The notes beneath the pieces are model-generated. The model was given only the letters and a program-made list of their open reading frames with translations, was not told where the DNA came from and did no database searches. The translations under genes were made by a program, and so were the position numbers. A stretch of 64,000 nt of DNA from Tubulanus polymorphus (Eukaryota > Nemertea > Palaeonemertea > Tubulaniformes > Tubulanidae): contig NC_134035.1 of NCBI RefSeq assembly GCF_964204645.1, positions 2,246,001 to 2,310,000 of the forward strand, written 5' to 3'. Shown here one piece after another: positions 12,576 to 23,500 of this stretch (its first letter is position 1; each line of letters opens with the position of its first letter).

Positions 12576-14064
12576 CATGGATTCACAAGTGCATGAAATA
12601 GATAAGGGGTACTTCATATGTATCCTTTGTTGAACATTCAAGAGGGGGGTCAAAAATTGGCCACACTTTTCCTGATGTACATAATGCTTAAAATTGTGTA
12701 AATGGCGGATTGAAAACAATGCGCAAGTACTTCATGAACTCGATGGTAATTTTTGTAGCTTTCATTGTATCGAAACACTGTAAAACGTGTTCGATTAAAA
12801 GCGATTTCTATTGCTTTGACACGAATTAGAATTACTGAAAGAGCGTGTGTAAAGAACTATCTTATCCGTGTATGACTAAGAAAACTTGTGATCACATAAA
12901 ATATGACTGTTCAGCCCCATATATATGTACACGCATTGATATCATTTGTGTTATGCGTCAGACACCTTGTTCAATAGAGTTGTAAAAATCTGTCTGAGAG
13001 ACATCTCTATCCTTTACGTTGTCGCGTTGTAAATTTCTTGAATATAATATATATATAATGTTTTATTTTTTTCTCTCGAAATATTTTCAATCATGTCATC
13101 TTTTAAATTATTAATTAATGATTCAAATATTATCCTCTATTGAAAACATCTGTTACTTTATGCTTATAATAATGTTTTCGTCTGATCGGTTTTTATTGTT
13201 CCCTAAAACGGTTTTCGTCGGAAAATGCGCTTCATTTGCATTTCATGATGGATCTTTAATTCTTATGCTCTAAATGTTTCGGGTTAGAACTGTAAATATT
13301 TCACTTTTCAGTCGTGACTAGTTTTGAAATCAACGTTTAAAGTATCTTGTTCTGTCATATTCCCAAATGGACCTGGACTTCAGAAATTGACCGACATATG
13401 TGAATAGCCCACTTATGCATACCAGGTTCTCTACTGTAGCTTTGAAATTAATGAACTTGTTTGAATCCCAGTTTTTATCAAATAGGTAACTTTGTTCCTG
13501 CGAGTTGAAATCTGTAACAATATTAACATTAATATTGCCTACCAGGAAGCAATATTGTTGCCTTTATTAGAATTACCGACATCTTACTAGAACACCTGCA
13601 GATCGAGGTTATGCAGACCTCGCACATATTGTTTTATATTGGCAGTCAGTTTGTAATTCCACTTTTCTGTAGGAATGATGAAGTCCCTCCATGAGTAAAT
13701 ATACAATGCATAAGATCCGCATGAATGCACAAGCATAGGAACAATAGGCTCCTATAACTCAAATCAATTGGGACAAGTTATTTTTGTTTAGATTTGGCTG
13801 ACAATTCAAATAAGAGAATTGAGTGAAATTTATATACCATTGCAATTGTTCTAAGATAGTGTTCAAGTGATAATTCAACTGGTAATGATTTGAATTAAGA
13901 GAGTGAGTCTACTATATTGAGTCCAGTCCTCCTAAAACCAGTCCTCTGTATCCAGTCCTCATAAAACCAATCCTCTGTATCCAGTACTCTGTAAGAATGA
14001 ATGTCCTCCATTGCAACCTTTTGAGAAACAACCCAAGCAATGATTAATGCTTAGAATTAGTCTT

Positions 14065-14070
14065 TTTATT
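14065..14070 (-). terminator. Ferritin polyadenylation signal AATAAA
   Basis: TTTATT on the + strand is AATAAA on the ferritin strand, about 525 nt after the ferritin stop codon. It is the first canonical signal I find downstream. Confidence 0.5.
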
Positions 14071-14595
14071 GTTTCCTTCTTCACAAAATTGATACAATAG
14101 AACAAAAAATTATAATAATAATAATCTTAAAACTTTTTCTTAACCAAATAGTTGAATTCGATCGACCTCAAGTGTAGATTAGAAAATAAGCGTCAACAGT
14201 GTATCGTATTATTACATGTTAACCGTAACAAAAAATGCGAAGCAGGAAATTGATAAATGTTGTATGATATTTTAAACGACCTTAGGAAATTATTTCCATT
14301 CAGAGATGGATAAACAGATTATATATATATTAGAGTAGTTAAGTTTGAAAGAAGCACCGTTGGCGGCTAAACAAACATCGATGAAATAAGCGTTACATTC
14401 AATTAGTAGTCGTTATGCGACCGGATTTTATAGTCCGTTATAAAGTTTCGACAACTGTGAGCCTCGCTAATCGAACGTTAAGAGATCGAAGGTATTGTAA
14501 ATAGGAGAAAGTTCAAAATTTTTTTTTTAAATGACCGAAAAGTTTTCCGATGACGTCCGATAAACGAGGCCGTTTTTTTTTTCGGTTGCGAGGGT

Positions 14596-16572
14596 TTACA
14601 ACTGGAGCGTCTCCTTGTCGAAGATGTACTCTCCGAGTCCGGTTCCGCCGCAACGTTTCAGCTGAGTGATGTAATCAGCGATCTGTTTCATCGACTCGAC
14701 TTGTTCGTTCAGGTATTCGTTCTCGATGAAATCGCACATCTGCAAAAAAGAAATAATTGATGATTCCTTAAAGTGATGATACATTTATCTTCGAATGCAT
14801 CCAAATCTGTTTTTAAAATGATTATTTTTCAATTTACGGTTAGCTTAGATTAGGACCAGCCTAAATTCATCAGAATTCTATAGCCTATTTAACAAATTAA
14901 GACCAGTCTAATTAAATTGTGCATTAAGAAAAGTCCAAATCTCTTTTCAAATCTATATGCCACCCAAAGTGAATGAAATCATAGGTGATCTTGGCCGTTT
15001 AAGAAAAACTGCATAACCTTGGCATGACTTTCAATAACTGAGTAACTAGGATTGATAAGGTTAAAGAATATGTCTCGTGATCTAATTAATGTTATCATTC
15101 AAACAATCATGGACAGGTTTATCGCAAGCTGAAGTTCAAGTGGAAATAAAACGACCAACCAGATATACCGCGGGGCGTGCCAAATTCAAAGATTAGGCCT
15201 AAGGGTTGGAACTATCAGCTGAAGAGGTCATCAAATTACCAAAAATAATTCCAAATGGGACAAAGATATGAATAATCTAGGATGTTTTATTGATTTTAAA
15301 CTTATGACGATGATGATCTTGACATAATTTTCCTGTCCTTCATTCTTCTTCACAATGAGAGAATTACTCGACAATTTGCCTATTAAACCCATGCCTCCTG
15401 CCCGAGTATTCCAAACAGTGGGTTGAGGAGAAAGTACACGACGAAGCTGATACTATTTGTATTTACCTGTGGATCGGTATGGTTGCTGGCAACCTTATGC
15501 AAGTCCAACAGACTCTGATTGACGCTCTTCTCGAGCGCGAGCGCCGCGTTCAAAGCGTCCAATCCACTTCCCCATTCATCGTGTTCGGGTTTCTGAAATG
15601 AAGACAATACGAAGATGCTGAGTAATCCTGCCCATAAGCCTAATTAACCTCAAGTTACTTCCAGTGGGTTGACCAGGGACTTATGAGACAAGTCCATCAA
15701 ATCTTTTGCGTGGCCTTTTTATGACATAAAAGAGGGATGTGACAAGTCATTCCTTATTGGTCTCTGGATCCACCCGAGGATGAGGACAGAGGTTTAATGA
15801 CTATTTCTCAAAATTGAAAGAGTTTCGGGAATTCTGTTCGAATTAAAGGAGTTTCAAGTGACTTTGAAAGCATTTTCCGTTCAAATAAAGAGTTTTTAAA
15901 GGAATTAAAGCACGAATAACTGAAGACTTACAGCGATTGGTTGAAGGACGACTCGACCTCCGCGCTGACTTTGAAATTTCATGAATTTCTCGGCGTGTTC
16001 GCGCTCTTCATCGGATTGGTGCTTGAAGAACTTCGAGAATCCCGGCAACGCGACATCATCACGATCGAAATAGTGAGACTGAAATAGCAAATACAAAAAC
16101 AACTTCTTAACTGCATTATTCCTATAACGACCAAAACGTACTTTAGAGAAATGAAGCTAGGTCTATAGCTCAAGGAAAATCTTTAGACATTATTTGCTAT
16201 TTCATTGTACATATCGCCTTCATGACTGAATTTCTGGGGCAGGCCCAGGACCCACCCCCTATTTTCCTTCAAGTTTGACCCCTCCCCAACTTGGGGCCCA
16301 AGTACAATATTGATGGGTCACTTTTGGGAGGGCCTTTACTCTTTAGAGATTGACTTCATTAGTACATGAATTAACAGACTCTGAATTGGGCACAGCAAAC
16401 CAAGTTAACAAGGTGGAAAAAAGATAATTCATGAATTGCGTCTTTCAATACTGACCATTGAATGATAGGTGTAGCTGGCATACAGTTCCATATTAATCTG
16501 TTTATTCACTCCGGCTTCGCATTCTTCGTGGTAATTCTGACGGCACGATACTGCTGCTGATGACTTAGACAT
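14596..16572 (-). CDS. Ferritin heavy-chain-type subunit, cytosolic
   Basis: Ferritin forms a 24-subunit shell that oxidises Fe(II) and stores it as mineral. Exons in transcript order: 16572-16456, 16078-15932, 15592-15467, 14739-14596. All are GT-AG, phase 0, giving 177 aa, against the usual 170-180. There is no signal peptide, so it should be cytosolic. All H-type ferroxidase ligands are present, each two above human H-ferritin numbering: E29, Y36, E64, H67, E109 and Q143. Conserved blocks include [48 protein letters not shown] and [19 protein letters not shown], ending [14 protein letters not shown]. An iron-responsive element in the 5' UTR and a TATA box are annotated separately. The neighbour RP2 is divergent, about 0.8 kb away. 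Confidence 0.97.
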
Positions 16573-16653
16573 CTTGGATTGATGTTGATGATCGGATCGT
16601 CGACGATGAAATCAATGAGAGAATTGAAATAGTTTTCGGATGGTGGCTTCGAT

Positions 16654-16685
16654 TTGTCCGTACGTTCACTGACGCAGCAAGACAA
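16654..16685 (-). promoter_or_regulatory. Iron-responsive element (IRE) of ferritin mRNA
   Basis: On the - strand the RNA folds as a bulged C, upper stem UGCGU/ACGUA (5 bp with one G-U), and hexaloop CAGUGA. A lower stem UUGUC/GACAA follows on a short irregular base. The hexaloop is at 16671-16666. It lies about 80 nt before the ATG and about 15-20 nt from the cap site predicted by the TATA box, the cap-proximal position needed for repression by iron regulatory proteins. By family knowledge it should block translation when iron is low. Confidence 0.9.
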
Positions 16686-16725
16686 ATTCTGAAGTTGTTA
16701 TGGCGTACACGTTCCAGCGAGCACG

Positions 16726-16732
16726 ATTTATA
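16726..16732 (-). promoter_or_regulatory. TATA box of ferritin
   Basis: TATAAAT on the - strand lies about 160 nt upstream of the ferritin ATG. It puts the start site near 16700 and gives an unspliced 5' UTR of about 130 nt containing the IRE. Confidence 0.6.
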
Positions 16733-17364
16733 CCCAATGCTGTTCCGACATTCCGGCCGCACTCCCTCCTCTGTGTTCTTATCTATGATTCTATAACATT
16801 GAAGAATAAAGTTATATTAACGCCCAGGCATTAGACATATTTTTAGACAAGAGTAATATCCCAATAGAAAATTGAGTTTATCGTGCATTGGATTCATGAA
16901 TTCGTGAATAGGTTTTTACATAAATTATCCGTTTGAATCTAACTATAGTAAAATGCATTTCATGTCAGTTTTTACTCAATTCAAAGCATCAATCATTGTT
17001 GGGAACCGGTTCATCAAGAACGTTGCATTAGAATCATAGGGCGAAAGAGATGTCTTAAGGCGTAGGTCACCGTACCCCGAGATTTCCCTCCGGCCCGCAA
17101 ATCGAAAATACCCAGCTCGCAGACTCTGGCACGCGAGCGATGGATTAGTTCACGTTTTTGCCGCTATCGTAATATATAGCGACAGCACTGAACGGTCGAT
17201 ATCTCTTGTTTACTGTGGCATGCGAGTTATAGAAGAACCTTTCATCAAAGGGGATATTGCAAGAAAAAATTTTTAATAACCTAACATCAAATTTTGAGTC
17301 GTTAGAGAGAGTTCTTTTTATTCATCAAGAATAAATGCATCATGATAAACTGAACAATCAGTCG

Positions 17365-17419
17365 ACCGATTTCAGGATTCGAACCCGGGCGACGGAATTT
17401 GACGTTCTGCCTAGTGCGC
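17365..17419 (-). repeat. tRNA-like relic, possible SINE head
   Basis: On the - strand a B-box-like GGTTCGAATCC lies about 35 nt after an A-box-like GGCGCACTAGG. The acceptor and T stems do not pair properly, so it is not called as a functional tRNA. Confidence 0.35.
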
Positions 17420-17455
17420 CGTCTCGCGGATATCGTCGAAACCACTGAATTCCGC

Positions 17456-17466
17456 AACCAGGAAGT
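17456..17466 (+). promoter_or_regulatory. ETS-like element AACCAGGAAGT before RP2
   Basis: Identical to the 11-mer next to the TMEM30 start and upstream of MS4A-like gene A. It lies 58 nt before the RP2 ATG. Function is inferred from ETS consensus similarity. Confidence 0.35.
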
Positions 17467-17524
17467 GAAATGCCAATCGCGAAGAATATTATTAGTCTAT
17501 AGATGATTAGGAGGATATACTATT

Positions 17525-20500
17525 ATGGGTTGTTTGTTCTCGAAATCCAGTCGCCGGCAAGCGAAAAAAGAGAAACTAGAAGAGGAAAAAGCCGAGGAAC
17601 AAGATGAGTAAGTAGACCGTCTCTTATTAAATCGACCGACAACAAAAAACAATTTCGGCACAAACACAAATTCAATCCAAATCAAAAAAATATCACCTAG
17701 TGTAATTGTAAATGCATACCTGACCAAGTGGTCTGCATCGAAAACGGTTTGTCTGTCTTTTGATGCCGTTACTTTATTTAATTCCAGCTTGTCGACCGAT
17801 AATCATAGTCTCTCTTTCTATAATGGGAGGGTGAAATTTAAAACTGTGCTAAAGTTTTAATGCAAAAAAATAATGATGCAAATTAGGCCTATTACTACTG
17901 TGGACGTAGAGATAGGCTGGTGATGATTCATTGTTCTGTGCATGTCGTGTGTTTATATTGTATATTGATGGCTCTTTTATGCCCTCAATGATATTACTAG
18001 AAGCTAGGCATGGCTTCCTCCAGCAGCAGATGCTTTTTAAAGCGAAAGTTGTCCTTTCGTAACCCAGAACCGGATGAAGCGCCTTCCACCAGAAAATCTT
18101 TCAATTGTCACACATTCTCAGATGTGGTGAGAGAGCCAGTTCGGCTTCATACGTCGATAAAGTATGCCTCGACAAAAACTTTGAAAATGTGGCTTAAAAA
18201 CCATCAGAATTAATAGTTAAGCCTAGTTTATGAAGGATTCAGCAGCCTAGGTTGGATACAATGGCAAGATCTGAGTTCTTACCAAATTTTTTTAATGCAA
18301 ATTTGTTGGAAAACAGTATAGGTAGGCAGTTCCCTATTCATAGGCAAAATACCCTTTTCCAAGACGTTTCAACAATTATAGGGCCTTTTCCATACGTATT
18401 TGTTTGGAAGAATTTGTGCCCTTTTTGACATAAAAGTCTTATAGAACAAACAGGCAGGCAAAATTATGAGGGTATTGAGAAGGTCTCGCAAAACCTTCAG
18501 TCGCCAGCTAGTGTCTGTCGATTGCCTGTTCTAAGTTCATCATAATACAGTACAGAGACTGATCAAAGACTTTAAAATCATTTGTTATTATAGAAACTCA
18601 TTAGTTTCACGGCTCGAGTGACTGAGCTCAGTTAGTTTCTATATGAACTGTTATAATTGATGAGTGTTGCAGTGAGACTGAGGTCATCGTTGATAATTAG
18701 CTGTAAACGCAAACAGTGTCAATTATTCATATTTCATCCAGGCTTTTATAGATATTAAATCTTCTTCGGACGTTCATCAGTTTTCATTCGTCAAACCACA
18801 AATTGTTCATCTTCGACTGATTTGTCGGTTATGCTCCTTTTTTGTATGTCGTTTACAAACCCACAAAACCTGTATTGAAAGGGGAGGTTTCACGATTCAT
18901 TTCGCTATCATATATACTCCTCTTCTTCTGATTGCAGAATATAGTAGCTTGAAATTAAATAAACCGACCGATAATCGGTAAATTAGCTTCAACCCGTAAT
19001 TCAAACCGACAGTGAATCGGTTTTAGCGACGACGCCTTTGCCTTCGGTGATCGTTAAACGTCGTGTTTTCGCCGTTGACAATTTCTAGCCTCGCGTCGCG
19101 TCTCGTTTTCATTTTAGTTTTTCAATTATTTCGTCGACCGCTGAATCAATACGAAACTCCGTCCCAGACTCCGCAGTGATTATTATATTCTAAAAGTCTG
19201 CGCGTTTCAGACGTCGTGCCAGCGAGCGAACGCAGAATTCAAATCCAATTCAAGTTTTGATGAAGATAAATACTTTCCGCATCGCGGTGTCTCGTGTGGG
19301 TAACGTACGGAACAGCGGTGTTTGAGGCGTAACATGTATCCGGGTTCCTACGACGATTCCGTAAAAACTCCTTCTAAATGGAAACTGCTTATATGAAGAT
19401 GCTTGGAACTCGGTTAATTTGAGCAAAATGGCTGAAGCTCCTTTGAAACTCAAGTTTGAGAAATAGGCTATTAGATACCCGCGGTACCGTCGAAGTTGTA
19501 AATTAGACTTCCCTTAAATCGGTACATGCAGTTGGGACCAGGATTTGTTGCCCAATTATGCGGTTACCAAATTAGAAAGGGTAGGAATTTATTTACAAAA
19601 CCGCTGAATTAACAGTTTGCTGATGAACAGAACCGATTTTGGAGGGTCTATACTGTAATTGGGATCATTAAAGTGATGCAGAAGACACTGCCTCAAAATT
19701 TGAAATGTTCTCGAAGAAACTTCTTATATCCAGGAATAACTGATGATTTGTAGGCATCCTGGATTATGATGCTCTAAAAGTTTGCGTTTCAGACGAGCGA
19801 GCTTAGAATTCGAATCCAATTCAAGTTTTGATGAAGATTTACTTTCCGCGGTATCGTTTTTGAGGCAACATGCAGCGATGTCGTCATTGTCGCCGTTCTA
19901 CTAGAATTTTTGCGACTAGCAGTAAAATTCTCCCAAGTGTTAAATTGTATTGGACGATTGAAGTTTTGATGAAGATTTACTTTTCTCGCATCGCGCGGCG
20001 TCGTCTCGTCGATGCTGCGACACACGGCTGTGTATATCATTCCTCCGTGTAGGAGGCTGCAGTGATCGAGTCGGCTAACACCGCCGCCGCTGCTAGCCGA
20101 GTTTTTCTATGTTTTATTTATTGACATTCGTGGGAGAGATTTCGTCCGATAAAGTACGACGACGTCTTTATCTATCTATCTGTCGCTTGCGCGGGCGCGC
20201 GCGAGTAAAGTAGTCTGCCGCGCTTGGATGCGCGATTCATTTAATTAACCCTTTCATATTGATTTTTAACCCTATCGCGGCTGAACAATTTCTACCCTAA
20301 AGTGTTGGAGACAGTTAGAAAATCCCACCCAGTGCGTTGTTTAACAGCTGAGTTGTGTTAACACTATTTATAAAGTATAGCTAATTGATAAATCAATACA
20401 CAATCAATACAATCAAGGTGCGATGTATCATTAGTTAAATGTTTCACAATGTTTGATGGGTGCTGCCTTGGTGCGATGTATCGTTAGTTACTGATATTTC

Positions 20501-23500
20501 ACAATGTTTGTGATAGGTGCTGCCATCTTTCAACAGAGATCAAAACTAATTACTAATGACATCAATACACCGCAGTGCGATGTATTAGCAAATCCCATCA
20601 CTGATTTATGCACCTTATTGCGTTGTAAATACATTGAAAGGGTTAATGCGCCTGCGTTTGTCATTTTTATCGGGGTTTAAACTGAAAAGATTCGTCTGCT
20701 GGTGTCACCGGAGTGCAACCAATGCTCGAATTAATAACACTAGATACAATAATAAATCATGTCTATGAATACACAATATAAGCTCCTTAGAGTTGTGTCG
20801 TATAAACTATAATATCGTCGATTCATTAACTGTGTCTCTCTTTGGCATTTGTTGTGTTCAATATGTATTTTACGTTTCGTATTATCTATATTCTTCCGGG
20901 GCCCACAGTTGCACCGTCGTAACTCAAGTCCTGCCGTATTATCTGAAGTCTGAAGATTGGTCTTGAGTTGTAGGTCGACTATTATGGAACCAAGATGGTT
21001 TCGAAGCTCGATGTATGCAATTCTAAAGAGTATCTTCTCAAGATACGAGATCCTTCATCGTCAGTATTCCGCCACATTTTGATTTATTTGATTTGATTTT
21101 GATTTATGTTTGATTTATCTTTGATTTATGTTTGGAAGGAATCGAATTAAAACATTTTTGATGGTGAAATCAGAAATTTCTTGTATTTCGTTCGGGATTT
21201 TCAAGTTTTAGTATCCGAAAGAAAAAGTCCTGGACCTAATGGATACCAGGATACTGCAAAAACTGAGCCACAGGGTTCGGACGGGTCTTATATCTAAGCT
21301 GTGGTTGAGATGATGTCAAATTCAATAGCTTTACTAAATAGGATTGGTGACTCTAATGATGTAGAGTAAGAGCCGGAGTCGATCTCGTGATTATATTACC
21401 GCAAGTCGAGGTACTTCTTTAAGATTGCGGTTTAGCTCATATATACACGCAGTAATAGACTGTAAACTGTGTCTCGTCGTGTCGGTAAAAACCAATCGTA
21501 TTCATGTCACACGGAATCATTCTCCAACTAATGACGATGATGTGGAGAGCGTTTATAATGGAATTCAATTGGATAAGTAGTTCTCCCTCTCTATCCCTCT
21601 TTCTCTCCCTCTCTTCTCTCTCCCTCTCTTCTCTCTCCCTCTCCTCTCTTTCCCTGTCTCTCTCCCTCTCCTCTCTCTCCCTTTCCCTCTCCCCCTCTCC
21701 CTCTACCTCTCTCTCCCTTTTTCTCCCCCTCTCCCTCTACCTCTCTCTCCCTTTCCCTCTCCCTTTCTTTCCCTCTCTCTCCCTCTCCTCTCTTTCCCTG
21801 TCTCTCTCCCTCTCCTCTCTCTCCCTCTCCCTTTCTCTCCCTCTCTCCCTCTCTCCCTCTCTCCCTCTCTCCCTTTCTCTCCCTCTCCCCCTCTCACTCT
21901 ACCTCTCTCTCCCTCTCCCTCCTCTATCTACTGTGAATTCTTTTTAGAGTCGGATGTTACTACATCAATACAAAAATGTTTTCAGCCCTCCGCATGCACT
22001 TGGCAGTTTTGTGTGGAAAATAGAAAGAATTTTTGTTTATCACCATCAAGTCGTCTGTAGACTAGACTATTTTTGTAGCCAAATCGTAGGCCGCAGGTGG
22101 CGCTCCACGACAAATCGCCAATCGGCATTGTGAATGTGATAATAGGGGCTAGAATCATGAGAAAGCTCGAACTCCAGAAACCAGAACCTCGGTTATGTTG
22201 ACTCAAATTCATGACCACATTGCCAGTTGTTCATGAATCGGCATAGACTTTAAAAAAATAATCTTATATAAGTAAAAAGCTGTCACCCGAATAGCTTTTT
22301 GCGCGGCAGTCAACCGGAGAACTCGGTCTGCTTAAAACGTAATAACAATATCCAGGGTCTGTTAAATACACCGAGGGAGAGAGAAGTGCACGTCAATTAT
22401 TACAGGCATCTCGTTGTTTATTCATCATTATAGAGTCCCCTCCAGCTCCCCTCTCGGTCCCGCCTCCCTGCCACCCCAACTGATGAATGTTTGATTTTAT
22501 CATCAGCTGTCGAGCATTCTAAATCTGCAATATGGTGAAAAATATTTTGTTGTTCAAATTAAGGCAGCGTTTTATGACAAATGATCTTTTCGTATCATAT
22601 TTATTCTCGGTAAAAAAATCCTGGCTGTATTCAAGGTTGGCGTTATAATGGATTGGACTGTTTCATTGGTTCTAGGATTGTTTCATGTTTCCGTGTTTCG
22701 ATAGGGAGCTATTGTCTGTGTCGAGAAACCATGTTTCCGTGTTTCGATAGGGAACTACTGTCTGTGTCCAGAAAGCATGTTTCAGTGTTTCGATAGGGAA
22801 CTATTGTCCGCGTGTCCAGAAAACAGATGTTTCAGTGTTTCGATGGGGAGCTATTGTCTGTGTCCAGAAACCATGTTTTGATAGGGAACTATTGTCCGGG
22901 TGTCCAGAAAACATATGTTTCTGTGTTTCAATAGGGAGCTTTTGTCTGCCAGAAACCGTGTTTCTGTGTTTCAATAGGGAACTATTGTCTGCGTCCAGAA
23001 ACCATGTTTCGATACGTCGGTTATGACCGTTGGTTTCGATCAAGTCGTGACGAAGCGGTTAAATCAAAGACGGTCATTCGCGTGACGTTCGAGGCATTCG
23101 ACGCTCGCTAATTATAATCGGTTTTCACACCGGTGGTGATGATGATGATGATGATGATGAAGACAGCACACACTACATGTCGATTCATTCTCGTTGAATA
23201 CTCCTAATTCATGCGTCTTATGTCGAAGAGCTCCTGAGAATTATATCACTGGAAATGTCAAGGGTTTCGCTTTGTATACGCTGTTGATGTCTTCATTATA
23301 AGTACACTCGATTGAATTACCGCCGTGCGGAGTGTTCATAAGATTGCCGATGTTTCCTATAACCCCGCGATCCGTTCACGACTTTTAAAAATTCGACCAC
23401 GCTAAGCAAACATGGCGAAATTTAATTCGGACCCAAATCGTGCCGGGTCATAATGTTTTCAACAAGAAAAAATTTAGGGTCTTCAGCAAGAAAATTTAGG

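Larger units (their letters stand above)
9525..14064. other. Intergenic, no gene recognised
   Basis: The first few hundred bases must include the TMEM30 3' UTR, but I see no AATAAA close to the stop. The remainder is AT-rich spacer with repeat debris: a perfect 10-bp-arm inverted repeat at 11047-11079, an inverted repeat at about 12424-12575 whose arms share AGTAAACCT and its complement, and GATCC-type transposon ends near 10560. Short reading frames here show no conserved domain. Confidence 0.5.
16733..17524. promoter_or_regulatory. Divergent ferritin/RP2 intergenic region
   Basis: About 0.8 kb lies between the ferritin TATA box (-) and the RP2 start codon (+). It contains a tRNA-like relic at 17365-17419 (- strand) and AACCAGGAAGT at 17456-17466, 58 nt before the RP2 ATG. 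No TATA box is obvious for RP2. Confidence 0.45.

Noticed and set aside
17365-17419. A functional tRNA gene
   Set aside because: A- and B-box-like sequences exist on the - strand, but the acceptor and T stems do not pair.
21504-21947. 147-aa Ser/Leu/Pro reading frame
   Set aside because: Translation of a CT microsatellite. The antisense frame is the mirror Arg/Glu/Gly artefact.
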